NCBI RefSeq assembly: GCF_013385175.1 | Contig: NZ_JABZEO010000003.1 | Location: 248,001 to 312,000 of the forward strand | Length of the DNA: 64,000 nt | Reading direction: 5' to 3' | Source of the DNA: Allochromatium humboldtianum | GTDB lineage: Bacteria; Pseudomonadota; Gammaproteobacteria; Chromatiales; Chromatiaceae | Shown: in pieces, positions 26,482-35,473 of the stretch | Position numbering within the stretch: the stretch's first letter is position 1 | Layout of the letters: every line of letters begins with the position of its first letter | The notes under the pieces: generated by a model | The model's input: only the letters and a program-made list of their open reading frames with translations | What the model was told of the DNA's origin: nothing | Database searches by the model: none | Program-made: the position numbers and the translations under genes

Positions 26482-28155
26482 TCAGGACTGACTCTTCCCC
26501 CAGGTGTCGCGCAAGCCGACGGTGAGGTTGAACACCGGGCGCTCAGACGTCGAATCGGGATCGGCGACGAAATAGCCCTCGCGCTCGAACTGGAAGCGCT
26601 CGCCCGGCAGCACGCCGCGCAGATTCGGCTCCAGCATCGCGCCGATCAGCACCCGCCGCGACTCGGGGTTGAGATCGGCGCGATAGTCGCTCCCGCCCGC
26701 GCCCGGCATGGGCACGTTGAACAGCCGGTCATAGAGCCGGACTTCGGCTGCCACCGCGTGCTCGGCCGACACCCAGTGGATCACGCCCTTGACCTTGCGC
26801 CCTTCGGGATTCTTGCCCAGGGTGTCGAGATCAGCCCAGCACCGTAGCTCGACGAGCTCGCCGTCCGCATTCTTGACCACCTCATCACAGCGGATCACAT
26901 AGGCCCCGCGCAACCGCACCTCGCCGCCCGGAATCAGCCGCTTGAAGCCCTTGGGCGGGGTCTCCTCGAAGTCGGCACGGTCGATATAGAGTTCGCGTGC
27001 GAAGGGCAGCGTGCGCGTGCCCAGCTCGGGATCCTTGGGATGATTGGCCAGCTCGATGCTCTCGGTCCGGTCTTCCGGATAGTTGGTGAGCACGACCTTG
27101 AGCGGATTGAGAACCGCCAGCCGACGCGGGGCATTGGCATCCAGATCCTCGCGGATGGCGTTCTCCAGCATCGCCATCTCGACGCGATTGTCGGACTTGG
27201 TGATGCCGATGCGCTCGCAGAAGACGCGGATCGCCGCTGGCGTATAGCCGCGCCGACGCAATCCGGCAAGCGTGGGCATACGCGGATCGTCCCAGCCGTC
27301 GACATGCGCCTCGCCGACCAGATCGGTCAGACGGCGCTTGCTCATCACGGTGTATTCGAGGTTGAGCCGGCTGAACTCGATCTGACGCGGGCGGCTCGGC
27401 ACCGAGACATTGGCGATCACCCAGTCGTAGAGCGGGCGATGGTCCTCGAACTCCAGGGTGCAGAGCGAATGCGTGACCCCTTCGAGCGCATCCGAGATCG
27501 GGTGCGTGTAGTCGTAGGTCGGATACAGACACCAGGCGCTGCCGGTCTGATGATGCACCACGCCATGCTTGATGCGGTAGAGCACCGGATCACGCAGGTT
27601 GATGTTGGGCGAGGCCATGTCGATCCTGGCGCGCAGTGTGCGCGAGCCGTCGGGGAACTCACCGGCCCGCATCCGCGCGAACAGATCCAGGTTCTCGGCC
27701 ACCGGACGCCCACGCCAGGGGCTGTCTCGGCCCGGCTCCGTGAGCGTGCCGCGATACTCGCGCATCTCTTCGGCCGACAGATCGCAGACATAGGCCAGCC
27801 CCTTCTCGATCAGCTCGACGGCGAAGCCATAGAGCCGCTCGAAGTAATCGGAGGCGAAATAGAGCCGGTCGTCCCAGTCGAAGCCGAGCCAGCGCACGTC
27901 TTTCTGGATCGCCTCGACGAACTCGAGGTTCTCCTTGTGCGGATTGGTGTCGTCGAAGCGCAGATTGCAGATCCCGCCCAGCGACTCGGCCAGACCGAAG
28001 TTGAGCACGATCGATTTGGCGTGCCCGATGTGCAGATAGCCGTTCGGCTCGGGCGGAAAACGGGTGACGATCCGGTCATGCTTGCCGGAGGCGAGATCCG
28101 CCTCGGCGATCTGGCGGATGAAATGGGTACGTGGCGACTCGGCGGCGTCGGTCAT
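26482..28155 (-). CDS. glnS: Glutaminyl-tRNA synthetase
   Basis: The 557-residue class I synthetase has the HIGH-type motif [17 protein letters not shown] and the KMSKS-like loop VMSKRRL, with the GlnRS-specific [18 protein letters not shown]. The C-terminal half is the beta-barrel anticodon-binding domain. It charges tRNA-Gln. Presence of GlnRS rather than the amidotransferase-only route fits beta/gammaproteobacteria. It converges on the sensor gene with 11 bases between. Confidence 0.97.
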   Translation of the reverse strand: MTDAAESPRTHFIRQIAEADLASGKHDRIVTRFPPEPNGYLHIGHAKSIVLNFGLAESLGGICNLRFDDTNPHKENLEFVEAIQKDVRWLGFDWDDRLYFASDYFERLYGFAVELIEKGLAYVCDLSAEEMREYRGTLTEPGRDSPWRGRPVAENLDLFARMRAGEFPDGSRTLRARIDMASPNINLRDPVLYRIKHGVVHHQTGSAWCLYPTYDYTHPISDALEGVTHSLCTLEFEDHRPLYDWVIANVSVPSRPRQIEFSRLNLEYTVMSKRRLTDLVGEAHVDGWDDPRMPTLAGLRRRGYTPAAIRVFCERIGITKSDNRVEMAMLENAIREDLDANAPRRLAVLNPLKVVLTNYPEDRTESIELANHPKDPELGTRTLPFARELYIDRADFEETPPKGFKRLIPGGEVRLRGAYVIRCDEVVKNADGELVELRCWADLDTLGKNPEGRKVKGVIHWVSAEHAVAAEVRLYDRLFNVPMPGAGGSDYRADLNPESRRVLIGAMLEPNLRGVLPGERFQFEREGYFVADPDSTSERPVFNLTVGLRDTWGKSQS

Positions 28156-28303
28156 GGTGTCTCGGCGGGCTGGATGATAATGAGTGAAAACGATCGGCGC
28201 ATTTTAAACCGCACGGCGAGGCGCGTCTTGATGGATCATGCCGGTTCGTCGGACACTCGTCCCCGACCCAGCCCATTCGACCACACTCCGGAGGACATCG
28301 CTC

Positions 28304-28615
28304 ATGCTGATCCGCTTCGAGACCCCGGCCTACGCCACCATCACCATGTTCGGCGACGTGGCCGTCACCCTCATCAAGCTGATGGGACACAGTGGTGCGG
28401 TGCCGGGCGCACTGCTGGCCGAGGACATACCCGCCGCACTCGAACGCCTGAAGACCGCCGTCGCCGAGCACCCGGACGCCACCCTCGACCCGGCCACGCC
28501 GAACCCGCGCAAGGGCGACGCCCCCCCCCACGTCAGTCTCGCCCATCGCGCCCTGCCCCTGATCGAGCTGCTGACCGCCGCCGCGCGCGAGGGCGAGAAC
28601 GTCATGTGGGAGTAG
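28304..28615 (+). CDS. DUF1840 domain protein, 103 aa
   Basis: From the ATG at 28304, with GGAGG about 9 bases before it, the product MLIRFETPAYATITMFGDVA with HVSLAHRALPLIELLTAA and a terminal VMWE matches DUF1840, a small cytoplasmic protein family of proteobacteria without known function. Length is as expected. It lies upstream of the TerD cluster on the same strand, 115 bases before it. Confidence 0.88.
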   Translation: MLIRFETPAYATITMFGDVAVTLIKLMGHSGAVPGALLAEDIPAALERLKTAVAEHPDATLDPATPNPRKGDAPPHVSLAHRALPLIELLTAAAREGENVMWE

Positions 28616-28730
28616 GCGCCGTGTTGCGTATCCGAACCGCTTGCGGCAGCATGACGGTTCCGATTTGCGAGCGTCGATCGACACACTATCGAGGAAGGTG
28701 CATGGACTCTCTGCCGCGCGAGGCGCCGAG

Positions 28731-30035
28731 ATGAAGACACTGCCGAAGGGCGCGAACGCACCGCTGTCGAGTGCGGGCACGGTGCGCATCGAACTGTGCT
28801 GGCCGCCAAACCGGGATACGCTGGATGTCGTGTGCTTCGCCGTCGGTGCCGATGGGCGGATTCCAAACGACGACTGGTTCGTGTTCTACAACCAGCTCCA
28901 GGCGCCCGGCGGGGTCGTGGCGCTGTCGACACCCGCCGCCGGTCGCGCCGAGATTCGCGTGCAACCGGAACATCTGCCGGCCGGTGTCGATCGTCTCGTC
29001 ATCGCCGCCGCCCTCTCGCACGGCGCGTTTCGCGATCTCATCGGCGCCCGGCTCACGACCACGCCTGCCACAGGTGAACCGCTCGCCTTCGAACTGACCG
29101 AGGCCGGAGACGAGCAGGCGCTCATCTTCGCCGAACTCTATCGCCACGGCGCGGGCTGGAAGCTGCGCGCCGTCGGCCAGGGCTTTCGCGGCGGACTCCA
29201 GCCGCTGGCCGAGCATTTCGGCGTGGCCGTCGCCGAGGAGGCGTCATCCGGGCCGCCACCGAGCGATCCGGCGCCACCGATGCCGATTCCGCTCGAATCC
29301 GCTCCGTCGCCAACGTCCGAACGACACCGGCGCGCGCGCCCCGGCTGGCTGACCTGGAGTCTGGCCCTGCTGATCCTGCTCGCCACCGCGACCGGCGCGA
29401 TCTGGATGTTCGCGCCCGACTGGCTCGAACGACCGGGCGAGCTCTGGGCCGAGGCACGCGAACGTTTCAGCCCGGACCCGAGCACGGGCGTGACGCTCGA
29501 TCCCCCTCAGCCGCCGCCCGCGACGGCAGAGCGCGACGACGGCCCAACGGCCTGGCGCCGCCTCCCGACCCTCTATCAGGCGCCGACCTGCCCCTGGGAG
29601 GATGCTCAGGTCTTCGAGCGTTATCACGCCCTCGGCGACAACTATGTCCGCATCCTGCAGCGGGTCGAGCGCAGCAACAAGCTCCTGGGCAAGTGGCGCA
29701 ACGAACTGCGTCAACTGACCTCGGGGTGCGCCGCGCCCTTCATCGACGGCAATCGCCAGGAGGCCGAGCAACTGGGCCAGCTACCGATCGCCGCCTGGAT
29801 GGACGAGTCGATCAAGCTCAACAACTGCGCCGGACTCCTGATCAAGCGTCTCGACAAGGAGTTGAACCAGGAGTCCAGGCCCATCATCCTCCAACGTCTG
29901 GTGCGCGAGGCCGACCGCGCGCGCAATCTCGAATCGGATCTGACCGACATCGCGCGCGACCTGGCCTATCTGCGCAACAAGACCGCGCGTCTGCTCGACG
30001 GCTTCCAGGAGAACATCGAAGCCTGCGGCCACTGA
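28731..30035 (+). CDS. TerD-domain protein with membrane helix and periplasmic Cys-containing domain
   Basis: The 434-residue protein starts with a TerD domain (about 1-165): LPKGANAPLS, DDWFVFYNQLQAPGG and WKLRAVGQGFRGGLQPLA are family marks, although the acidic calcium-binding stretch of classic TerD is weak. A Pro-rich linker leads to one membrane helix (about 206-227), so the TerD part should be cytoplasmic and the C-terminal 200 residues periplasmic. The latter has Cys at 287, 333, 366 and 432, which could form two disulfides, and long helices. TerD domains are tied to tellurite, phage and envelope stress, mechanism unknown. It heads the cluster that runs to 40003. Confidence 0.88.
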   Translation: MKTLPKGANAPLSSAGTVRIELCWPPNRDTLDVVCFAVGADGRIPNDDWFVFYNQLQAPGGVVALSTPAAGRAEIRVQPEHLPAGVDRLVIAAALSHGAFRDLIGARLTTTPATGEPLAFELTEAGDEQALIFAELYRHGAGWKLRAVGQGFRGGLQPLAEHFGVAVAEEASSGPPPSDPAPPMPIPLESAPSPTSERHRRARPGWLTWSLALLILLATATGAIWMFAPDWLERPGELWAEARERFSPDPSTGVTLDPPQPPPATAERDDGPTAWRRLPTLYQAPTCPWEDAQVFERYHALGDNYVRILQRVERSNKLLGKWRNELRQLTSGCAAPFIDGNRQEAEQLGQLPIAAWMDESIKLNNCAGLLIKRLDKELNQESRPIILQRLVREADRARNLESDLTDIARDLAYLRNKTARLLDGFQENIEACGH

Positions 30036-30081
30036 GCCTCGCCGACGCCGCGAGACCGACGACCAACCACGAGGACTCCAG

Positions 30082-30780
30082 ATGCCCGATCGTTCCATTC
30101 CAACGCGCCTTCGACTCCGGCCCGGGCTGCTGCTGTGCGCCCTGCTCCTGAGCGCGCCGCTCTGGGCGCAGGAGGGCCAGTACAGCGCCCGCAATCCCAA
30201 CCGCAGCAATCCGACCGTCATCCTCGAAGCCGAGATGTCCAACATCCGTGCCTCCAGCGCCCAGCTCGGCGCGCGCATCCAGACGGCGATGGAAAAGCTC
30301 GAAGAGGTCGCGCGCCTGACCTCGGAGCAGGAGAAGGAAGCCCAGGTCGACAGCCTGTTCTTCACCCTGCGCGACGAGGTCTACGGCGTGCTCAACAAGC
30401 TCGATCTCAACAGCGACTTCGCCGACGCGCTCAACCGCGCCAAGGAGGGCACCATCGTGCTCAAGAGCTGGTATGAGCGCCAGCCGCCCGACTATCCCAA
30501 CCGCGAGCAGAGCATCGCCCAGCTCGAGCGCGCCATCCAGGAATACGACATCGTCGACGAGCGTCTGAACCAGAGCCGCACCCTGGCCCAGGAGAAGCTC
30601 TCGACCATCATGCGCCAGCACCGGGTAATCCTCCAGGAGATGAAGATCGGCAAGGTGCTGGAGGCCATCGCCGCCGCGCGTTCGGTGGTCGAGGGCCTGA
30701 ACGACATCACCCAGGCCATGACGGTCGTCGAACAGAAGACCCAGCAGAGTCTGCAAGCCTCGGTCCCCATCGCCAATTGA
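30082..30780 (+). CDS. Exported coiled-coil protein, 232 aa (TerD cluster)
   Basis: The N-terminus has a Sec signal peptide (LLLCALLLSAPLWAQ, cleavage near residue 30). The mature protein is almost entirely helical, with heptad-like patterns such as MEKLEEVARLTSEQEKEAQV, and no membrane segment, so it is periplasmic. I do not recognise a family. It lies 46 bases after the TerD-domain gene and 12 bases before the next exported protein, within one operon. Its shape and place suggest a periplasmic partner of the TerD protein or of the channel proteins downstream. Confidence 0.82.
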   Translation: MPDRSIPTRLRLRPGLLLCALLLSAPLWAQEGQYSARNPNRSNPTVILEAEMSNIRASSAQLGARIQTAMEKLEEVARLTSEQEKEAQVDSLFFTLRDEVYGVLNKLDLNSDFADALNRAKEGTIVLKSWYERQPPDYPNREQSIAQLERAIQEYDIVDERLNQSRTLAQEKLSTIMRQHRVILQEMKIGKVLEAIAAARSVVEGLNDITQAMTVVEQKTQQSLQASVPIAN

Positions 30781-30792
30781 GAGGAACTGCCC

Positions 30793-31416
30793 ATGATGAA
30801 GAAGACATCCGCCCTGCTGCTCGCCGGACTCCTGACGCTCGGTAGCACCGCCGGTCTCGCCCAAACGGCCGATCAGCCCGACATGGGCCGGCTGTTCAAC
30901 AAGGTCAACGCCGTGGCGGCGCAGCTCCAGGAGAATCTGAGCGGACTGGAGGCCAACATCCAGGCCAGCCGCGATTCCATCGAGAAGGGCGGCGAGGTGC
31001 TCGACGCCATGCTCGAATCGGTCAAGCGCGTCAACGCGAGCATGGACGAGGACAGCGAGATCTGGACCGAACTCGACGCCCTGCTCGAACTCTGGGAGCA
31101 GCGCCGTCAGGAGACGCTGACCAAGTCCGAGTCCAATCCGGCCTTCCTGCCGATCGCTCAGGCCTGGCAGAGCCGGCTCGACAAGGGGCGCGAGCTGCGC
31201 AACCAGATCAGCACCGAGCGCGCCAACTCGCTGGCGCTGATGCGCGCCATCGAGTCCGATCGCGACATCGTGCTTGCTTACTATGAGCTGGGTCAGGCCG
31301 ACAAGGCGATCGAGAGTCTTCAGAAGGTCGGCGCCAATCTGACGAGCCTGAACGAAAACATGCAGGCCATCGTCAAGACCGCCAACGACGCGCAGCAGGT
31401 GCCGATCGCGCCATGA
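30793..31416 (+). CDS. Exported coiled-coil protein, 207 aa (TerD cluster)
   Basis: The signal peptide (MMKKTSALLLAGLLTLGSTA, cleavage likely after LAQ at about 25) is followed by a helical mature protein with heptad patterns (LQENLSGLEANIQASRDSIE). No known family. Length and layout are like those of the preceding gene product, and both end in a short polar tail with a VPIA motif (SVPIAN here versus QVPIAP), suggesting distant paralogy. GAGGAA about 8 bases before the ATG is a good ribosome site. The stop overlaps the next start by 4 bases. Confidence 0.82.
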   Translation: MMKKTSALLLAGLLTLGSTAGLAQTADQPDMGRLFNKVNAVAAQLQENLSGLEANIQASRDSIEKGGEVLDAMLESVKRVNASMDEDSEIWTELDALLELWEQRRQETLTKSESNPAFLPIAQAWQSRLDKGRELRNQISTERANSLALMRAIESDRDIVLAYYELGQADKAIESLQKVGANLTSLNENMQAIVKTANDAQQVPIAP

Positions 31417-31838
31417 AGCCGACCGGCGTTCCCGGACCGCGTGTGCGGTCCCGGCTCCTGCTGTCCTGCCTGGGCCTGATGTTGGCCGCCGACTCAGGAG
31501 CCGTGCCGCCTGAGCCGGCGGCCTCGGTGTCGACAACGCCACCGGCCATCGACATCGGCTCGGACCGCGCGGCGCTCCAGGCCCGGCTCGACGACATCCA
31601 GCGTCTGCTGACCCGGCTCGATGACTTGGAGACCCAGCTCATCGCCCAGGCCGAGCAGGCGCTCGACCGCGCCGACGCCGCTCAGAACCACGACGAACGC
31701 GCGCGCCAGGAACGCCTCTATGGTGAGATCGGCGCCCGGATTGAGGAACTGCGGGCCACGCGGCGCGACATCGCGCATCAACTCCAGGTGCTCGAACAGA
31801 CCCTGGATGATTCCGCCACGACCCAACCGGATCGGTAG
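31413..31838 (+). CDS. Small exported helical protein, 141 aa (TerD cluster)
   Basis: The product has a signal sequence (RSRLLLSCLGLMLAADSGAV region) and then one long helical hairpin-like stretch (LQARLDDIQRLLTRLDDLET and QVLEQTLDD). It has no known family and no cysteines in the mature part. It overlaps the preceding gene by 4 bases and ends one base before the ATG of the channel gene, so translation of all three is probably coupled. Confidence 0.75.
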   Translation: MKPTGVPGPRVRSRLLLSCLGLMLAADSGAVPPEPAASVSTTPPAIDIGSDRAALQARLDDIQRLLTRLDDLETQLIAQAEQALDRADAAQNHDERARQERLYGEIGARIEELRATRRDIAHQLQVLEQTLDDSATTQPDR

Positions 31839-32657
31839 ATGTCTCCACCCGCTCAGCCATCGCTCGATCTCGATCAGGCCGTCGGGCTGTTCTCCGAGCG
31901 CCAGATCGCCCGGCCGCTGATCGTCGCCCTGCTCATCACGCTGGCGCTCTATCCGACCCTGATGCATTTTCTGGAGCCGGACGCCCTGCCCGACTGGATC
32001 GGGCGCTATCTGGGCAACGGCTACTGCCGTTTCATGCTGGCGCTGTTCGTGGCGAGCGCGCTCTATGCCGTCCTGCAATATCTGGGGCTCCAGAGTGAGC
32101 GCCGCGCCTTGATCGGGCGAGACACGCCGGACCAGGACGGTCGCCAGTCCGTCCGCCCTCGCCTCCAGGACTGGATCGACTTCCTCTCCGGACGCGAACA
32201 GGCCGACGCCGAGCGGGTTCCAACAGCGCTGCGACACTGGCATGGCCGGACCCACGCGCGTGAGGACTCGGTCCATCTGAGCGACTATGTACTCCTGGTG
32301 CGCGGACAGCAGCATCAGCACAACTTCGCCCCCATCGGTTTCGCCATCTGGGTGCTGCCCATGCTCGGATTCATCGGCACCGTGCTCGGCATCACCCAGG
32401 CCATCGGCGGACTGGCCGACAGCGTCGCGGTCACGGCCGTCGATGGGGGCGGACTCGGCGGGGTGCTCGGCGGACTCCAGTTCGCCTTCGACACCACCTT
32501 CGTCGGACTGGTACTGGTGATCCCGCTGATGCTGGCCCTGCTGGTGTTGCGCGCGCGGGCACAGACGCTCGACATGCTCTATTACCGGCGGCTGCTCGAC
32601 CGGCTCTTTCCGGATGTCCCCGAGCGGGACGCCGTTGTTCCGAAAGCGGCCGACTGA
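31839..32657 (+). CDS. MotA/TolQ/ExbB-type proton channel family protein
   Basis: The 272-residue protein has four predicted membrane helices (about 25-44, 64-84, 167-188, 215-237). The last two carry the MotA/TolQ/ExbB signature PMLGFIGTVLGITQAIGGL and FAFDTTFVGLVLVIPLMLAL, the part that lines the proton path in TolQ and ExbB. Such pentameric proteins couple proton flow to movement of a partner of the ExbD/TolR/MotB type. The loop between helices 2 and 3 is about 80 residues, larger on the cytoplasmic side than after helix 4. Overlaps the next gene by one base (TGATG). Confidence 0.92.
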   Translation: MSPPAQPSLDLDQAVGLFSERQIARPLIVALLITLALYPTLMHFLEPDALPDWIGRYLGNGYCRFMLALFVASALYAVLQYLGLQSERRALIGRDTPDQDGRQSVRPRLQDWIDFLSGREQADAERVPTALRHWHGRTHAREDSVHLSDYVLLVRGQQHQHNFAPIGFAIWVLPMLGFIGTVLGITQAIGGLADSVAVTAVDGGGLGGVLGGLQFAFDTTFVGLVLVIPLMLALLVLRARAQTLDMLYYRRLLDRLFPDVPERDAVVPKAAD

Positions 32658-33133
32658 TGCGCCGGCGCCCATCGATGCCGCTGATGCCGGAGCCGAATCT
32701 GCTGCCCTTTCTCGATCTGGTGCTGGCCTTCGTCGGCATCCTGATCGTCGTCTTCGCCCTGCAAGCCCCCAACCGGCCCGAGACCGGGCGTCCGCTGGCG
32801 ATCGACGATCTGATCGTCTGTCAGGCTGAGGGCGCGGTGACGCTCCATGCCGGACCCGAGGCCGAGCCGATCGTCTATCGCGAGACCGAACTCGATGCGC
32901 TGCTGGCACGACTCGCGGCTCAAAGTGATGGCGTCCGCAATCTGGTCTTCGCGCTCACCCAGGACTGTTTCGGCACCCGCCGCGCCTTCGAGGACGCCTT
33001 CAGCCGCTTCACCAGCCGGCTCGATCCGCGCGCCGAAACGCGCCGGGCGTTCCGGCTGAGCTTCCGGCCGCTGTCAACGGCGCCCGACGCGCTGCCCCGT
33101 CTGCTGACCGAGTGGCGCGGACATGGAGACTGA
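32657..33133 (+). CDS. ExbD/MotB-like single-helix stator partner, first copy
   Basis: The 158-residue protein has a short basic N-terminus and one membrane helix (LPFLDLVLAFVGILIVVFAL, about 16-35). Asp20 sits where the essential proton-carrying Asp lies in ExbD and TolR (their motif is xFIDxxLxLL). The rest is a periplasmic domain with two Cys and no clear match to ExbD beyond the helix. It would assemble inside the channel pentamer. It overlaps the next gene by 11 bases. Confidence 0.82.
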   Translation: MRRRPSMPLMPEPNLLPFLDLVLAFVGILIVVFALQAPNRPETGRPLAIDDLIVCQAEGAVTLHAGPEAEPIVYRETELDALLARLAAQSDGVRNLVFALTQDCFGTRRAFEDAFSRFTSRLDPRAETRRAFRLSFRPLSTAPDALPRLLTEWRGHGD

Positions 33134-33761
33134 CGGCGCGACCCCGAGCGCCTTTCTCGACATCGCCACCAATCTGCTGGCGATCCTGCTGATCGTGACG
33201 CTCTTCGCGCTGGCCGCGCCGCGTCAGCGCGATGAAGGGGCCAGCCAGCTCCCGGCCCGTCCGAGCGCCGGACCCCACTTCGTCGAGCCGCAGCGCGAAC
33301 GCTTTCCGCCCTTTTCGCGCTTCTATTTCGTGCTCGCCGATCGGGTGGCGATCTGGGACCAGGAAGCCGTGGTCACGGCTCTCACCGCCGCGCCCGACAC
33401 GCGCTCGGGCGCTACCTGGCAGGGGCGTTTCGTCTGGCGACCCGAGCCGCTGGTGACGCGCGACATCGATACCTTTCAGCTGGAGTTCCGGCTCGATCGC
33501 GAGGCGATCCTGAGCCGGTCGCCGCCCTGGAGCGCCGAGCAGACCGAGCGACTGGTCGATGAACTGGCCCAGGACGCGGCACGCGACCGGATCGCGCCCG
33601 TCTTCGTCGTCCATCCCGACGGTCTGGAGACCTTCGTGCCGATCTATGAACGGCTACAGACCCGTGGTCAGCGGTTTCGCTGGTTCACTCAGCGGCCGGA
33701 CGAACCCGTGCTGATCGGCCGTCATGTCGCCCAGTTCACGCACTATGGCCTCTATTGGTAG
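33123..33761 (+). CDS. ExbD/MotB-like single-helix stator partner, second copy
   Basis: The 212-residue protein starts METDGATPSAFLDIATNLLA; the membrane helix spans about residues 10-30 and Asp13 is placed like the proton-carrying Asp of ExbD. The periplasmic part (about 180 residues) is unlike that of the first copy. Stator pentamers normally hold a dimer of one partner protein, so two different partners imply a heterodimer. The end overlaps the start of the next gene by 17 bases. Confidence 0.78.
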   Translation: METDGATPSAFLDIATNLLAILLIVTLFALAAPRQRDEGASQLPARPSAGPHFVEPQRERFPPFSRFYFVLADRVAIWDQEAVVTALTAAPDTRSGATWQGRFVWRPEPLVTRDIDTFQLEFRLDREAILSRSPPWSAEQTERLVDELAQDAARDRIAPVFVVHPDGLETFVPIYERLQTRGQRFRWFTQRPDEPVLIGRHVAQFTHYGLYW

Positions 33762-34758
33762 TCCGCCACAGGCGCCGCGCCCAGTCCCACGGCTTGCGCC
33801 GCGTCTGGCCGCGCCGGCGCTGTTGGCGGTGCTGGTCGGTGTGCTCTGGGGACTGATGCAGGCTCCGGATCGATCCGCCGAGACGGGCGGACTGGGTGAC
33901 TCGGCCGAGGCCCGTCAGGCCGTCGAGGCGTGGGAAACGCTGTGGTCGGAACTGGGCGAGCGCGGCGTCGCGGCCCTGAGTCCCACGGCGAGCGATTCCT
34001 CGCGCCGTTCGGCGGGTGACACGGTCTTCATGCGCTATCGCAATCTTTGGGGTCGGATCGACGACGAGGCGCGTCTGGCCTTCCAGCTCGCCGCGCTCAG
34101 TGGCGATCCCGCGCGCAAGCTGGCGTTGATCGAACCCTTGACGCAGGCCGAAGAGCCGTTGATCCGCTTCCGCGCCCATCTGGAACGCGCGCGTCTCCAG
34201 CGGCGTTTACAGGATTTCGAGTCGGCGCGGATCGCTGCACGCGCGGCGCTGGCGGTGCCGGAGCTGCCCGAACGGCTGCGCTCCGACGCCTGGTTCATCC
34301 TGGCCGACAGCGCCTGGGAGCAGGATCGGCTCGACGAGGCCGAGACGGCGTTGAATGCCGCCATCACGGATGACCCCGGATTCTGGGACGCCCGCCGCCT
34401 GAGGCTCGAAGTGCTGGCGCGCCGGCTGGCCGAGCCACGCCAACGCGCCGCCGTCTGTCTCGACCGCACGCGGCGCTTGATCCAGGATCTCGGCGCCCTG
34501 CCCGCCCTGGCCGAGGATCAGACCCAGTTCCGCGATCTCGCCGACCGCTTCGCGCGTCAGGGCGCACCGACCAATGTCGCCCTCGCCCTAGTCGCCGGCC
34601 TGGGCTATCACTGGTCGGGAGATCTGGAGCGCGCGCGCATCACGCTGGAGCACGCCGAGCAACGGCGCGGATCGCTGCCGAAGGCTTGCGAGCGTCTGAT
34701 CCTGGAGCGGATCGCCGGATTGCCGGCATCGACCCCGGCGACGGAGCAGAAACCATGA
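33745..34758 (+). CDS. Membrane-anchored TPR-like protein, 337 aa
   Basis: The ATG at 33745 gives a Pro-rich N-terminus, a membrane helix (APALLAVLVGVLWGLMQA, about 26-44), then repeated helical pairs such as AWFILADSAWEQDRLDEAET and NAAITDDPGFWDARRL, typical of TPR repeats. The bulk should be periplasmic and bind other proteins. It overlaps the second ExbD-like gene by 17 bases and the next gene by 4 (ATGA), so it belongs to the same operon. Confidence 0.82.
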   Translation: MASIGSPPQAPRPVPRLAPRLAAPALLAVLVGVLWGLMQAPDRSAETGGLGDSAEARQAVEAWETLWSELGERGVAALSPTASDSSRRSAGDTVFMRYRNLWGRIDDEARLAFQLAALSGDPARKLALIEPLTQAEEPLIRFRAHLERARLQRRLQDFESARIAARAALAVPELPERLRSDAWFILADSAWEQDRLDEAETALNAAITDDPGFWDARRLRLEVLARRLAEPRQRAAVCLDRTRRLIQDLGALPALAEDQTQFRDLADRFARQGAPTNVALALVAGLGYHWSGDLERARITLEHAEQRRGSLPKACERLILERIAGLPASTPATEQKP

Positions 34759-35294
34759 GTACGGCGATCATGCTCTGCGGCTGGATACTGCTGCTCGGGA
34801 CGGCCGGCTGGCGCCCCCGCTGTGCCGGGCCTTGGATACGCCGGTCGGCTCTGGGCCTGACCCTGGCGACGCTGTTCGTCTCGGATTTCTGGTGGACAGT
34901 GGCGCGAGCGCTCCAGGGCCATGAAACCCCTCCGCTGGCCGGTCCCGAATCGGCCTATCTCAGCATCTGGATACTGGTGTTGCTGCCGATCCTGAGCCGC
35001 CGGCTCGATCGCCGGGCGCTGGAGTCCCATCTGCTCGGCGGACTCACGGCGGCGGCCGCCTTCGGGCTGGCGCACGAGAGCGCGTCGCTGATCCTGACGC
35101 CCCTGCAGGAGTCCTGGCCGAACCTGGGACAGAGCGGCGAATCCATCCTCGTGGCCGGAGTCCACACGATCCTCGTGCTCGCCGGATCGAGCTTGCGAGT
35201 TCTCATGGATCCGGTTCGGGAGCCAGGGCGGTTTCACTGGGACTATCCGGTCTGGTACGTCGGCTTGATCGCCATGCATCGAGCGGCGGTTTAG
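34755..35294 (+). CDS. Polytopic membrane protein, 179 aa
   Basis: The product has roughly five hydrophobic segments (for example STAIMLCGWILLLGTAGW, LSIWILVLLPIL, ILVAGVHTILVLAGSSL). I recognise no family. The ATG overlaps the preceding stop as ATGA. The gene is followed by a 180-base spacer before the BatC-like gene, so a second promoter could lie there. Confidence 0.72.
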   Translation: MSTAIMLCGWILLLGTAGWRPRCAGPWIRRSALGLTLATLFVSDFWWTVARALQGHETPPLAGPESAYLSIWILVLLPILSRRLDRRALESHLLGGLTAAAAFGLAHESASLILTPLQESWPNLGQSGESILVAGVHTILVLAGSSLRVLMDPVREPGRFHWDYPVWYVGLIAMHRAAV

Positions 35295-35473
35295 ATGTCG
35301 TCGTCCTATGATTATGGGATACTGGCCGTCTCTCAATCAGCTGACGAACGCAAGATGACGGATAACGCCCATCGCATCCCATTCTTGTATCCTGAGCCGC
35401 GTGGTGTTCGCCCCATCAGGCGAGACCGAAGGCCTCTTGTGTTCATCCTCGCCCCTTGAACTCTACAGACTCG
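35295..35473 (+). other. Intergenic spacer inside the TerD cluster, no gene seen
   Basis: This 179-base stretch is the only large gap in the cluster. I see no convincing coding frame with a ribosome site, and no strong terminator hairpin. It may contain an internal promoter for the BatC-like, BatD-like and mtgA genes, but no clear -35/-10 pair stands out. Confidence 0.4.

Noticed and set aside
29884-31542. 552-residue open frame on the minus strand in the TerD cluster
   Set aside because: Antisense to three genes with clear signal peptides and overlapping starts and stops. No ribosome site or family match.
31839-33133. Ordinary Tol-Pal or TonB system
   Set aside because: No TolA, TolB, Pal or TonB genes are adjacent, and the two ExbD-like proteins have unusual periplasmic domains.
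31839-33761. Zorya defence system (ZorA/ZorB)
   Set aside because: The channel protein is similar in fold, but there is no OmpA-like peptidoglycan-binding ZorB domain, no long ZorA tail and no ZorC/ZorD helicase or nuclease. Only a general stator relation can be claimed.
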